From Flavobacteriales bacterium (lineage in GTDB: Bacteria > Bacteroidota > Bacteroidia > Flavobacteriales_F > PHOS-HE28): 64,000 nucleotides of DNA. Every line of letters starts with the position of its first letter. Positions within the stretch are counted from its first letter, which is position 1. Both the position numbers and the translations under genes were made by a program. Under the pieces are notes generated by a model. It searched no databases. It was given only the letters and a program-made list of their open reading frames with translations, and was not told where the DNA came from. The stretch spans positions 620,001 to 684,000 of the forward strand of contig JADJAA010000001.1 in the NCBI GenBank assembly GCA_016704485.1, read 5' to 3'. Shown piece by piece: positions 8,115 to 15,408 of this stretch.

Positions 8115-9656
8115 ATGAGCAATCAAGAAGACCGCCTTAAGACACTGATCGGCCATGCCAAAGAGTATGGTTTCGTTTTTCAAAGCAGCGAGATCTACGA
8201 TGGACTTAGTGCTACCTACGACTACGGTCCGTATGGTGTAGAACTGAAGAACAACATTCGCCGGTATTGGTGGGAGGCGATGACGAAACTCAACGAGAAC
8301 ATCGTCGGCCTCGATACCGCCATCTTCATGCACCCTACCGTTTGGAAAGCAAGCGGACACGTGGATGCGTTCAATGATCCGCTGATCGATAACAAGGACA
8401 GCAAGAAACGGTACCGTGCAGATGTCCTCTTGGAAGAACACTTGGCCAAGTACGAGCAGAAGATCGATAAGGAGGTTGAAAAAGCGAAGAAGAAATTCGG
8501 CGATGCGTTCGATGAAGTACAGTTCCGCGCGACCAACCCGAATGTAAAACGCAGTCAAGACAAGATCGACGCGGTCGAGGGCCGTATGAAAGCGGTATTG
8601 GGAGCAAATGATCTGGAAGGTGTGCGCCAATTGATCTTGGACGAAGAGATCAAATGCCCAGTGAGTGGCACTGCCAACTGGACGGAAGTGCGTCAATTCA
8701 ATTTGATGTTCGCAACGGAGCTGGGTAGTGTAAGCGGCGAGAGTGCCACGATCTACCTACGCCCTGAAACAGCTCAGGGGATCTTCGTGAATTTCTTGAA
8801 CGTGCAGAAGAGTGCACGCATGAAACTTCCTTTCGGCATTGCACAGACCGGTAAAGCATTCAGGAATGAGATCGTAGCACGCCAATTCATTTTCCGCATG
8901 CGCGAATTCGAGCAGATGGAAATGCAGTTCTTCGTGAAACCCGGTACCGAAATGGAATGGTACGATAGCTGGAAGGAGAAGCGCATTGCCTGGCATCGTT
9001 CATTGGGAATCGCACAGGAGAATTATCGCTTCCACGATCACATCAAATTAGCGCACTACGCCAATGCCGCATGTGATATCGAGTTCAACTTCCCTATGGG
9101 GTTCAAAGAGCTTGAAGGCATTCACTCACGTACTGATTTCGACCTGAAGCAGCACGAGGAATTCAGCGGTAAGAAGCTGCGCTACTTCGATACCGAGACG
9201 AACGAAAGCTATGTACCGTATGTGATCGAAACATCGATCGGTTTGGACCGGATGTTCTTGGCAATGCTGAGCTCTGCGTACGAAGATGAAACATTGGAGA
9301 ACGGTGAGGTACGCACCGTGCTCCGCATTCCAGCAGCATTGGCACCTGTGAAAGTTGCAGTGTTGCCGTTGATCAAAAAAGATGGCCTACCTGAAAAAGC
9401 GCGTGAGATCATTGACCGCTTGAAGCTTGACCACAACTGCCAGTACGACGATAAGGACAGTATCGGTAAACGCTACCGCAGACAAGATGCGATCGGCACT
9501 CCGTTCTGCATTACCGTTGATCACGAAACGCTTACCGACAACGCCGTAACCATCCGTGACCGTGATACGATGTTACAGGAGCGGGTTGCTATAACTGACC
9601 TCGACCGCATTGTTGGTGAGAAAGTGAATATGCGTGGGCTGTTGGGGAAGTTGTGA
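8115..9656 (+). CDS. glyS: Glycyl-tRNA synthetase (homodimeric type)
   Basis: This enzyme charges tRNA-Gly with glycine using ATP. The 513 residues start at the ATG at 8115 (MSNQEDRLKTLIGHAKE), because the upstream in-frame extension to 7992 overlaps the neighbouring gene's start. Class II features are visible: the opening EYGFVFQSSEIY-G block, motif 2 around residues 245-275 (FRNEI with FRMREFEQME) and motif 3 near residue 375 (GLDRMFLAML). A C-terminal anticodon-binding domain follows. The insertion of about 100 residues after motif 1 is usual for this type. A CATCTTTG element at 8064-8071 resembles the -7 box (one mismatch) and would give a short leader. Confidence 0.97.
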   Translation: MSNQEDRLKTLIGHAKEYGFVFQSSEIYDGLSATYDYGPYGVELKNNIRRYWWEAMTKLNENIVGLDTAIFMHPTVWKASGHVDAFNDPLIDNKDSKKRYRADVLLEEHLAKYEQKIDKEVEKAKKKFGDAFDEVQFRATNPNVKRSQDKIDAVEGRMKAVLGANDLEGVRQLILDEEIKCPVSGTANWTEVRQFNLMFATELGSVSGESATIYLRPETAQGIFVNFLNVQKSARMKLPFGIAQTGKAFRNEIVARQFIFRMREFEQMEMQFFVKPGTEMEWYDSWKEKRIAWHRSLGIAQENYRFHDHIKLAHYANAACDIEFNFPMGFKELEGIHSRTDFDLKQHEEFSGKKLRYFDTETNESYVPYVIETSIGLDRMFLAMLSSAYEDETLENGEVRTVLRIPAALAPVKVAVLPLIKKDGLPEKAREIIDRLKLDHNCQYDDKDSIGKRYRRQDAIGTPFCITVDHETLTDNAVTIRDRDTMLQERVAITDLDRIVGEKVNMRGLLGKL

Positions 9657-9686
9657 AGGGAAACGTTGTCCTAACTTCGCCATACA

Positions 9687-9917
9687 ATGGCTAAGAAAAA
9701 ACCAAACGCTACAATTGCGGATGCGGTGAAAACTCGCGCTAGGCGAGCAGCACCTAAGCCTGCGGGCACTGAAAAGCGGACGGAACAAAAGCCAGCGAAG
9801 CGTTCGGCTCCTAATAAGGTTCGTAAAGGGTATGACGCAGATAAGTACACAGGTGCGATCCCGGGCCTTGCGGAACGGATGAAAGAGTATTTGGAACACA
9901 TGCGCGATGATCGTTGA
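9687..9917 (+). CDS. Probable antitoxin of VapC-type module, 76 aa, disordered basic N-terminus
   Basis: This small protein overlaps the downstream PIN toxin gene by 11 bp, the usual arrangement for antitoxin-toxin pairs. Its first 45 residues are rich in Lys, Arg, Ala and Pro, without the AbrB, ribbon-helix-helix or Phd fold normally seen in VapB proteins. The last 25 residues (IPGLAERMKEYLEHMRDD) could form the helix that plugs the toxin. The role is inferred from context, length and overlap alone. Confidence 0.55.
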   Translation: MAKKKPNATIADAVKTRARRAAPKPAGTEKRTEQKPAKRSAPNKVRKGYDADKYTGAIPGLAERMKEYLEHMRDDR

Positions 9918-10275
9918 GCGGATGCTGGCCGATACAAACGCACTGATCCACCAACTCGGAGGTGATCAGCACGTCGGCGAGCTACTGAAAGATAAAAAGG
10001 TCCATATTTCGTTCGTTACCCAGATCGAACTGCTTAGCTGGCCAGGCTATTCGACAGAAGAACGGACCGTGGTGTCAGAACAGATCAAGGAGTTCATTGT
10101 CACTGATGTCAATGAAAACATTAAGATGATCGCAATTGACATTCGAATCAAACATAAGCTAAAACTGGCGGATGCTTTAATTGCAGCAACTGCCATCAGT
10201 CTGAGTATTCCGCTGGTTACTGGAGATAAGCACTTCAATCGTCTAAAGGCCGAACTTGACCTTATCAAAATTTGA
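9907..10275 (+). CDS. vapC: PIN-domain ribonuclease toxin, VapC family
   Basis: The protein (122 aa) has the acidic PIN active-site set: Asp9 in ADTNALI, Glu41 in TQIELLSW, Asp89 in LADALIAATA and Asp107 in VTGDKHF. VapC enzymes cut specific RNAs, often tRNAs, and are held inactive by the partner antitoxin. The first start (9907) overlaps the upstream gene by 11 bp; a second ATG at 9922 would also keep all catalytic residues. The stop codon lies 3 bp from the end of a decayed DUF433 gene on the other strand. Confidence 0.85.
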   Translation: MIVERMLADTNALIHQLGGDQHVGELLKDKKVHISFVTQIELLSWPGYSTEERTVVSEQIKEFIVTDVNENIKMIAIDIRIKHKLKLADALIAATAISLSIPLVTGDKHFNRLKAELDLIKI

Positions 10276-10278
10276 CAT

Positions 10279-10476
10279 TCAAGAGCTGAGTGGCAAATTC
10301 CCAAGGGCAGCAAATGCCAAACACGCTCTAATATCCTCTTCTGTCAATTGTGGAAGATCATCAATGATCTCCGTGTTGGACACACCGGAAGCCAACCAAC
10401 TCAGAACATCGAAAACCGTTATCCGCGTATTACGGATACAGAGCTTTCAGGATCGTGGTTCAGGGTCGATCGTTAT
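10279..10476 (-). pseudogene. DUF433 antitoxin pseudogene with in-frame TGA
   Basis: Reading the minus strand from 10476 gives ITIDPEPRS, a TGA stop (10447-10449), then KLCIRNTRITVFDVLSWLAS and a typical tail with LTEEDIRACLAFAA. This is the full DUF433 pattern: in intact members the stop position is a Gly codon (PE-x-x-x-G-K-P-C-I-R-G-T-R). The stop fits a GGA to TGA change. Two further consensus residues have also drifted (K-P-C to K-L-C, R-G-T-R to R-N-T-R). No start codon or DUF5615-like partner toxin is present. The 5' part abuts the RCC1 gene stop (10505). A TGA-reading mechanism is unlikely, so decay is the simplest explanation. Confidence 0.75.
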
Positions 10477-10504
10477 GGTCTGAGCGAGGCGTACACGAAC
10501 GTTC

Positions 10505-11881
10505 CTACTCCGCCATCAGACGTATTGTTTGCCGCATGCCATTCTCATGTTCCACGTGTAGCAAGTATGCACCCGATGGCAAGCTACCACGAGATATGAC
10601 CAGACTTGTATCGCCGAAGCGGGTGGCCGGCAGAACCGTTCTTCCACAGGCATCCCAGAGCGTGTAAGTTCCTCCTTTCGTACTTGCGGTTTGCACAATA
10701 ACTTCGGTCATGAATGGATTGGGCTGTGCCGAAAGTGGTGGCAATGCAGCTTGCTCCGCGATCGACCGGAAGCCACAATCTACCAGTGACCTGACCGGAA
10801 CTGGTGAATTGGTGTTCGTCCCGATGGAAAGCTGTCCCCATTCGTTGTTTCCCCAACCCCATGCTCCTCCATCACTTGTGCGGGCAAGGCTATGTCCGGC
10901 ACCACCGCAGATCTCCACGACGTTGCTGATCACTGTCACTTGCACTGGACTCCAACGATCGGTCTGTGTGCCATCGCCTAAACGGCCGTAATGGTTATAA
11001 CCCCATGCCCAAGCAGTACCATCTTCTTTCAATGCCAAAGAATGGAACACACCCGCCTTTACACTCGTGAAACCACTGTTAGCCAAGGAAGGCACTGGGC
11101 CGGTCTTGGTTACGTTGGTGCCATCGCCGATCTGACCTTGCTCGTTGTAGCCCCAGCCCCAGATGCTTCCGTCGGCACGCAGCATCAATGAATGGTTGTT
11201 CCCGCCTGCCACGGCGATGGCGGTAGGTCCAACCACGTTCACCGGACTTGCACGGTTCTCGGTGGTCACATCACCCAACTGCCCATCTGCATTCATGCCC
11301 CAGGAGCGGATGCTACCATCCGCTCGAAGTGCAAGTGTGTGGTAACCACCTGTAGCGATGGAGACAATTCCCGTAAGCCCGGGAACTTGGATCGGCGATA
11401 AGGACAATGTACCGGGTCCCATCTGTCCGTTACCCAACTGCCCGAAAAGGCCACCACCCCAGACCCAAACCGTACTATCAGCTCGTAGGGCCGCTGCATG
11501 TGCGAAGCCCATGGCGACTTGTATAACCCCTGTAAGACCGGGTACGTGGTATGGAATGCTGTCGTAAACTTCGGTAGTGCCCACCCGTTGGCCCCAGGTC
11601 CAGACCGTACTATCCGCACCCAATACAATGGCTTGCTGCTGTTGAACACTGACCATGGTCACTTCATCCGGCATTGCCACTGGGAACGCAATGTTCTGAT
11701 CGATGGAAGAGGTGTTGCCGAGTTGGCCATAATAGTCCGAACCACACGAACTCAGCCCCTGCGGCGCGCACAGGAAAACGCTGAATTGATTGCCGGCACC
11801 AAGCGTCTGCGCATGCAGTGCATGGGGTGTCCAGAACGTTGCGAACAAGAAGGGAAGCAAGACAAGGCGCTGAGTGAACAT
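10505..11881 (-). CDS. Secreted RCC1-repeat protein with T9SS sorting tail
   Basis: This 458-residue protein starts at the ATG at 11881, where a signal peptide begins (MFTQRLVLLPFLFATFW, cleavage near HALHAQ). The body contains about seven RCC1-type repeats, each with the signature 'H-S-L-A-L-x-x-D-G-x-x-W-x-W-G-x-N-x-x-G-Q-L-G'. They predict a seven-bladed propeller of the type that mediates protein binding. The last 75 residues form a T9SS type A tail (QPNPF at its start, LPSGAYLLHVEHE near its end), so the protein should be exported and attached to the cell surface. The partner is unknown. It stands alone, divergent from the next T9SS gene. Confidence 0.85.
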   Translation of the reverse strand: MFTQRLVLLPFLFATFWTPHALHAQTLGAGNQFSVFLCAPQGLSSCGSDYYGQLGNTSSIDQNIAFPVAMPDEVTMVSVQQQQAIVLGADSTVWTWGQRVGTTEVYDSIPYHVPGLTGVIQVAMGFAHAAALRADSTVWVWGGGLFGQLGNGQMGPGTLSLSPIQVPGLTGIVSIATGGYHTLALRADGSIRSWGMNADGQLGDVTTENRASPVNVVGPTAIAVAGGNNHSLMLRADGSIWGWGYNEQGQIGDGTNVTKTGPVPSLANSGFTSVKAGVFHSLALKEDGTAWAWGYNHYGRLGDGTQTDRWSPVQVTVISNVVEICGGAGHSLARTSDGGAWGWGNNEWGQLSIGTNTNSPVPVRSLVDCGFRSIAEQAALPPLSAQPNPFMTEVIVQTASTKGGTYTLWDACGRTVLPATRFGDTSLVISRGSLPSGAYLLHVEHENGMRQTIRLMAE

Positions 11882-11984
11882 GGTATCAGGATGTGAACAC
11901 CGAACCTTAAGGCGTTCGGCTGGATGAGCATATGCCTTGTGGACGATCATACGTCCAAGACCGTTGCCCCGAATAAGAACTTGG

Positions 11985-12016
11985 AAGCGACATGCTATTC
12001 TCCGATAATGTCGCTT
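11985..12016. repeat. Inverted repeat (9-bp arms) in divergent promoter region
   Basis: AAGCGACAT at 11985-11993 and its exact complement at 12008-12016 flank a 14-nt loop in the 307-bp gap between two divergent T9SS cargo genes. It could be an operator or a hairpin. No T-run follows. I see no exact TAnnTTTG box nearby. Confidence 0.45.
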
Positions 12017-12188
12017 AATGACCACTTTGACCATTCCGGCAGGATGCTGTCCATTTTTTTAATTCGCCATGTAAACCTCTGGGCTATGATACCGCTCCAT
12101 GGCCTACTGTGACCGTTACCCGTTGTGGACTAACATCCACCCACTGAAGCGTATAGGTTTGATATCAATATCAACAAATTCAACGATC

Positions 12189-13979
12189 ATGAAAAAAGTA
12201 GTACTCCTTACAAGCATTCTGATCGGTGCCTTGCCTCAAGCCTTCAATCAAGCTTTTAATACACTGAACATCAATGATGTTGAAATGCGAGTTTTCTCAA
12301 ATGGTAAGATCGGAAATGATCTTAGCCTAGGAACTCCTGGTTTCGTTGTACCTGCAGGAAGTGGAGCTAGTCCCATGGGCTATGCCGGTCTGTGGATGGC
12401 GGGTTCTTCCACCGACAACCAACTAAAACTCGCTGCGCAACTTTACGGCAGTGGATCGGATTTCTTTCCAGGACCATTGACTATTGATGGCTCCGCAACC
12501 ATATCCGATCAGGTTTCGCTCGCCTATGATATGGTGTTGCGCATTGATAAGTCTCAGGTAGACCAACACGTCCTTTGGTATAATTGCCTGAACGAACCTA
12601 GCTGCGACATTGCAACGCTATTTCCGAATGGATATACCGTACCACAGGCATTCATCAACTGGCCCGCCAATGGGGACGTAAATGCTGGTCAGGCTTTGTA
12701 TCTAGCGCCATATGTGGATGCCAATGGCGACGGATATTATGATCCGTATGCAGGTGACTATCCATGCATTAGAGGTAATCAAGCCCTGTTCACGATATTC
12801 AATGACAAACTTGCGCCACATACTGAGTCCGGCGGCGGGCAGATCGGTGTGGAAATTCATATGATGCCCTTTGCTTATAACTCAGCCGGTCCGGCGCTGG
12901 ATCAAACGGTATTCGTTCACTACACCGTTATCAATCGCGCTAGCCAAACGCTTACCGATTTCCGCATCGGAAACTTCGCAGATCTCGATATCGGCTGCCC
13001 TGATGATGACTTTATAGGAACTGATGTTGGGCGGAATTTGGTATATGCATATAACTGGGATGACAATGACGAAACGTGCCAAGGAGGGTCGTCAATAGGC
13101 TACGGGCCGCAACCACCCGCCTTTGGAATGACCATTCTAAAAGGCCCTTATCTAGACGCTGATGGCGCGGACAATATCTCCGACCCCGCCACTCCTGCTT
13201 TCAATGGCTTGAATTTCAACGATGGCATTATTGATAACGAACGCTTTGGAATTTCGGGTTCTCAGCACTTTTATCGCCAAGGGAATTCGGCTCTGACGGA
13301 CCCGAATACGCCTTTTCATTTCCGTAACTATTTGCATTCCGTTTGGAAAGACGGTACTCCTTTGTCTTATGGATATGGGTACAGCACAGATCCCGGCGTT
13401 ACGCCTAGTTTATTCAGTTTCCCCAATAGCACGGATCCATTGGGTGTGGGGACCAATGGTGTGCCACAAGTTGATTGGAGCGAGAACGTACCTACTCCTG
13501 CAAGCCCGGATCGTCGCGGATTGGCCATCATGGGACCGATCACCTTAGAGCCCGGCGCTATCCACAATTTTCTGATCGCATACGTGTATGCGCGTGCTGG
13601 TTCTGGCGGAGCCTCCGCAAGTGTTCCAGCATTGCAACAACGCGTAGATAGCGTAATTGCATTCGCAGAAGCACAAGGCCTGTTGGCTGATGAACTTGGC
13701 TGCGCTGATGCATTCACCGGTTTAACCCATTATGCAAAACCGCGCACTGATCTTTCACTCTTCCCCATTCCTGCAACCGACCAACTCTCTGTTGTTACGA
13801 ATGGAATAGCGGCTGGCTCGGTGATAGAGATCTATGATGCACGCGGACAATTGATCATGACCCAGTCGGTGATCGGTGCCACAATGGTCGTGGATGTCCG
13901 TAAGCTGAATGCTGGGCTGTATGTGGTGCGTTGTGCTCAGCAAGATGCTGTACATATCGGGCGGTTCGTGAAGGAATGA
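12189..13979 (+). CDS. Secreted T9SS cargo protein, 596 aa, unknown function
   Basis: The start at 12189 gives a signal peptide (MKKVVLLTSILIGALPQA) and discards a non-conserved 30-residue extension. The mature protein has no enzyme motif I recognise. It includes an EF-hand-like or thrombospondin-type calcium loop (DANGDGYYDPYAGDYP) near residue 180 and many Asn/Gly/Asp-rich turns, as in large Bacteroidota surface proteins. The last 75 residues are a T9SS type A sorting domain (LSLFPIPATDQLSV at its start, GLYVVRC near the end). It is probably a cell-surface or released protein with a structural or binding role. Confidence 0.75.
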   Translation: MKKVVLLTSILIGALPQAFNQAFNTLNINDVEMRVFSNGKIGNDLSLGTPGFVVPAGSGASPMGYAGLWMAGSSTDNQLKLAAQLYGSGSDFFPGPLTIDGSATISDQVSLAYDMVLRIDKSQVDQHVLWYNCLNEPSCDIATLFPNGYTVPQAFINWPANGDVNAGQALYLAPYVDANGDGYYDPYAGDYPCIRGNQALFTIFNDKLAPHTESGGGQIGVEIHMMPFAYNSAGPALDQTVFVHYTVINRASQTLTDFRIGNFADLDIGCPDDDFIGTDVGRNLVYAYNWDDNDETCQGGSSIGYGPQPPAFGMTILKGPYLDADGADNISDPATPAFNGLNFNDGIIDNERFGISGSQHFYRQGNSALTDPNTPFHFRNYLHSVWKDGTPLSYGYGYSTDPGVTPSLFSFPNSTDPLGVGTNGVPQVDWSENVPTPASPDRRGLAIMGPITLEPGAIHNFLIAYVYARAGSGGASASVPALQQRVDSVIAFAEAQGLLADELGCADAFTGLTHYAKPRTDLSLFPIPATDQLSVVTNGIAAGSVIEIYDARGQLIMTQSVIGATMVVDVRKLNAGLYVVRCAQQDAVHIGRFVKE

Positions 13980-14108
13980 CCGATCGAGTGGACAAGACGC
14001 TGTGCAAACCTAGGGCTTGTGCAGCGTCTTGATCTTTGCCAACCTGGAAATTTCATCCCTATCAGTATTCGGGATCTATTGCTTTACTGCTATCTTCGCG
14101 GCCCCAAT

Positions 14109-14200
14109 ACCTACCCAGGTGGCGGAATGGTAGACCTACCTGCGGTAGGCAGGCGCGCCCTTCCAACACCAAAGTTTGTATTGACATCTTGTTTTTTTAC
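14109..14200 (+). repeat. Decayed tRNA-Leu 5'-half unit 1 with palindromic insert
   Basis: This 92-bp unit starts exactly like the intact tRNA-Leu (ACCCAGGTGGCGGAATGG, then TAGAC). It then carries a palindrome-like insert (CTACCTGCGGTAGGCAGG) in the D-arm, a degenerate anticodon-arm block ending AACACCAAAG, and a T-rich spacer. It has no T-arm or 3' acceptor strand, so it cannot fold as a tRNA. Confidence 0.75.
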
Positions 14201-14290
14201 ACCTACCCAGGTGGCGGAATGGTAGACGCCTGCGGTAGGCAGGCGCGCCCTTCCAACACCAAAGTTGGTTTTGACATCTTGTTTTTTTAC
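14201..14290 (+). repeat. Decayed tRNA-Leu 5'-half unit 2
   Basis: This 90-bp tandem copy follows unit 1 directly. The insert here begins GACGCCTGCGGTAGGCAGG, so two bases fewer separate the D-arm from the palindrome. Spacer and degenerate anticodon block match the neighbouring units nearly base for base, which indicates tandem duplication after the insertion event. Confidence 0.75.
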
Positions 14291-14382
14291 ACCTACCCAG
14301 GTGGCGGAATGGTAGACCTACCTGCGGTAGGCAGGCGCGCCCTTCCAACACCAAAGTTGGTTTTGACATCTTGTTTTTTTAC
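14291..14382 (+). repeat. Decayed tRNA-Leu 5'-half unit 3
   Basis: This 92-bp third copy has the same insert as unit 1 and leads directly into the intact tRNA-Leu, whose 5' flank (TTTTTTTACACCT) is therefore shared with the pseudo-units. Confidence 0.75.
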
Positions 14383-14386
14383 ACCT

Positions 14387-14467
14387 ACCCAGGTGGCGGA
14401 ATGGTAGACGCGCTGGTCTCAAACACCAGTGATGCAAGTCGTGCGGGTTCGAGTCCCGCCCTGGGTA
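14387..14467 (+). tRNA. tRNA-Leu (anticodon CAA)
   Basis: The acceptor strands ACCCAGG (14387-14393) and CCTGGGT (14460-14466) pair fully, with A as discriminator and no encoded CCA. U8-G9 and a D-loop with GGTAGA follow. The anticodon arm is CTGGT-CTCAAAC-ACCAG, giving anticodon CAA for UUG codons. A long variable region and a perfect T-arm (GCGGG, TTCGAGT, CCCGC) complete a class II leucine tRNA. This is the only intact copy in a cluster of tRNA fragments. Confidence 0.93.
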
Positions 14468-14488
14468 CTATCCTTAATGGTTGTCGAG

Positions 14489-14532
14489 CGGGCCTGCCTA
14501 CCGAAGGCTGGTTCGAGTTCTGCCTTGTGTAC
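14489..14532 (+). repeat. Left flanking tRNA 3'-half fragment with palindromic insert (upstream of GIY-YIG gene)
   Basis: The segment reads CGGGCCTGCCTACCGAAGG, then a degraded T-arm and acceptor end (GGTTCGAGTTCTGCC, TTGTGTAC). Compared with the intact tRNA it has several substitutions in the T-stem and acceptor. The first part is the reverse complement of the insert found in the 5'-half units. Confidence 0.65.
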
Positions 14533-14542
14533 AATTTTCTGG

Positions 14543-14791
14543 ATGTCCTGTTGGGTATATGCGATCACAAGTCAGTTAAGGCCATACATTTATGTGGGCT
14601 TGACCTATGATGTTCCCAATAGGGTCGCCCGACACAACGCAGGCGGTGAAAAAACCACAAAACCATATCGACCATTCGATCTTCTCCTTTCAGAAGAGCA
14701 CATTGATCGACCTTCAGCAAGACTTCGTGAGAAATACTTGAAGTCCGGAAAAGGAAAAGAATACTTGAAAAGACTGCGTTACAATTGTTGA
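14543..14791 (+). CDS. Small GIY-YIG endonuclease (UvrC/URI-type single domain)
   Basis: This 82-residue protein comprises one GIY-YIG nuclease domain. Visible residues are Tyr6 in WVYAI (in place of 'GIY'), Tyr17 in YIYVGL ('YIG'), Arg27 and His31 in the VPNRVARHN stretch, and Glu63 in the R-L-R-E-K-Y-L-K-S-G-K-G motif that binds the catalytic metal. I chose the ATG at 14543 because everything upstream is tRNA-derived DNA. GIY-YIG enzymes cut DNA and include homing and mobile-element nucleases; small ones of this type are abundant in Bacteroidota with mostly unknown roles. It is enclosed between two tRNA 3'-half fragments, which suggests a tRNA-targeting mobile unit (inference). Confidence 0.82.
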   Translation: MSCWVYAITSQLRPYIYVGLTYDVPNRVARHNAGGEKTTKPYRPFDLLLSEEHIDRPSARLREKYLKSGKGKEYLKRLRYNC

Positions 14792-14827
14792 ACAACGAAC
14801 GAACGAACAAACCAACAATATTCTTTC

Positions 14828-14870
14828 GGGCCTGCCTGCCGCAGGTAGGTTCGAGTCCCGCTCTGGGTAC
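14828..14870 (+). repeat. Right flanking tRNA 3'-half fragment with palindromic insert (downstream of GIY-YIG gene)
   Basis: The segment reads CGGGCCTGCCTGCCGCAGG, then TAGG and a near-perfect tRNA-Leu T-arm and acceptor end (TTCGAGTCCCGCTCTGGGTA). It forms an imperfect direct repeat with 14489-14532, so the two copies bracket the nuclease gene like attachment sites. A TTTTT run follows. Confidence 0.7.
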
Positions 14871-14878
14871 TTTTTCAT

Positions 14879-14907
14879 AATTGCGGCCGCTTCGAGCGGA
14901 CGCAATT
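14879..14907. other. Hairpin just upstream of the dCMP deaminase gene
   Basis: AATTGCG and CGCAATT form a 7-bp outer stem with an inner stem ending in a TCG loop and one mismatch. The 3' arm ends 2 bp before the ATG at 14910, so it may affect translation start or mark the end of the tRNA-associated insert. Confidence 0.4.
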
Positions 14908-14909
14908 GT

Positions 14910-15374
14910 ATGCGCACTATGTCAACAACACCTGATTCATTGGTCCACGCCAGCCCTGCCAAACAGGAACGCTACGACCGTGCCTACATGAAGATGGCCT
15001 TAGAATGGGCCAAATTGAGCCACTGCACACGCAAGCAGGTCGGTGCATTGCTGGTGAAAGATGGCATGATCATCAGTGATGGATACAACGGCACGCCCAC
15101 CGGTTTTCCCAATGATTGTGAAGACGCACAAGGTGCAACGCATTGGTACGTTCTACATGCCGAAGCCAATGCGATCATGAAAGTGGCCAAAAGCACCAAT
15201 AACGCCAAAGGAGCAACACTCTATTTGACCCATTCACCCTGCAAGGATTGCAGCAAACTGATCCTTCAGGCCGGGATCGGTCGATTGGTCTACATGGATG
15301 CATACAAAGACCCGGCTGGCTTAACCTTGCTCAAGGATGGCGGCCTGGCCATTACACAAATAACGCTCGGTTGA
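14910..15374 (+). CDS. Deoxycytidylate (dCMP) deaminase
   Basis: This enzyme deaminates dCMP to dUMP, feeding thymidylate synthesis. Zinc and proton-transfer residues are in place: His83 and Glu85 in HAEANAI, and Cys111 and Cys114 in SPCKDC. The segment GYNGTPTGFPNDC (residues 58-70) is characteristic of the dCMP-deaminase branch of the cytidine deaminase superfamily. The length (154 aa) is normal. Start codons at 14910 and 14919 are both possible. It follows the tRNA/GIY-YIG locus and precedes the S41 protease gene, from which it is separated by a predicted promoter. Confidence 0.92.
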   Translation: MRTMSTTPDSLVHASPAKQERYDRAYMKMALEWAKLSHCTRKQVGALLVKDGMIISDGYNGTPTGFPNDCEDAQGATHWYVLHAEANAIMKVAKSTNNAKGATLYLTHSPCKDCSKLILQAGIGRLVYMDAYKDPAGLTLLKDGGLAITQITLG

Positions 15375-15384
15375 TCGCATCACC

Positions 15385-15392
15385 TATTTTTG
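15385..15392 (+). promoter_or_regulatory. Promoter -7 box of the S41 peptidase gene
   Basis: TATTTTTG matches the TAnnTTTG consensus exactly, 16 bp before the ATG at 15409. No TTG lies at the usual distance upstream. Confidence 0.5.
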
Positions 15393-15408
15393 CAAGACGC
15401 CCTGATCC

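Noticed and set aside
14109..14382. CRISPR-like look of regularly spaced repeats
   Set aside because: The units are contiguous copies of about 91 bp with no variable spacers and contain tRNA sequence; no cas genes are near.
14036..14407. A 123-codon plus-strand frame with repeated PGGGMVD and GRQARPS segments
   Set aside because: It is a conceptual translation of the tRNA-Leu fragment array and shows no independent coding signal.
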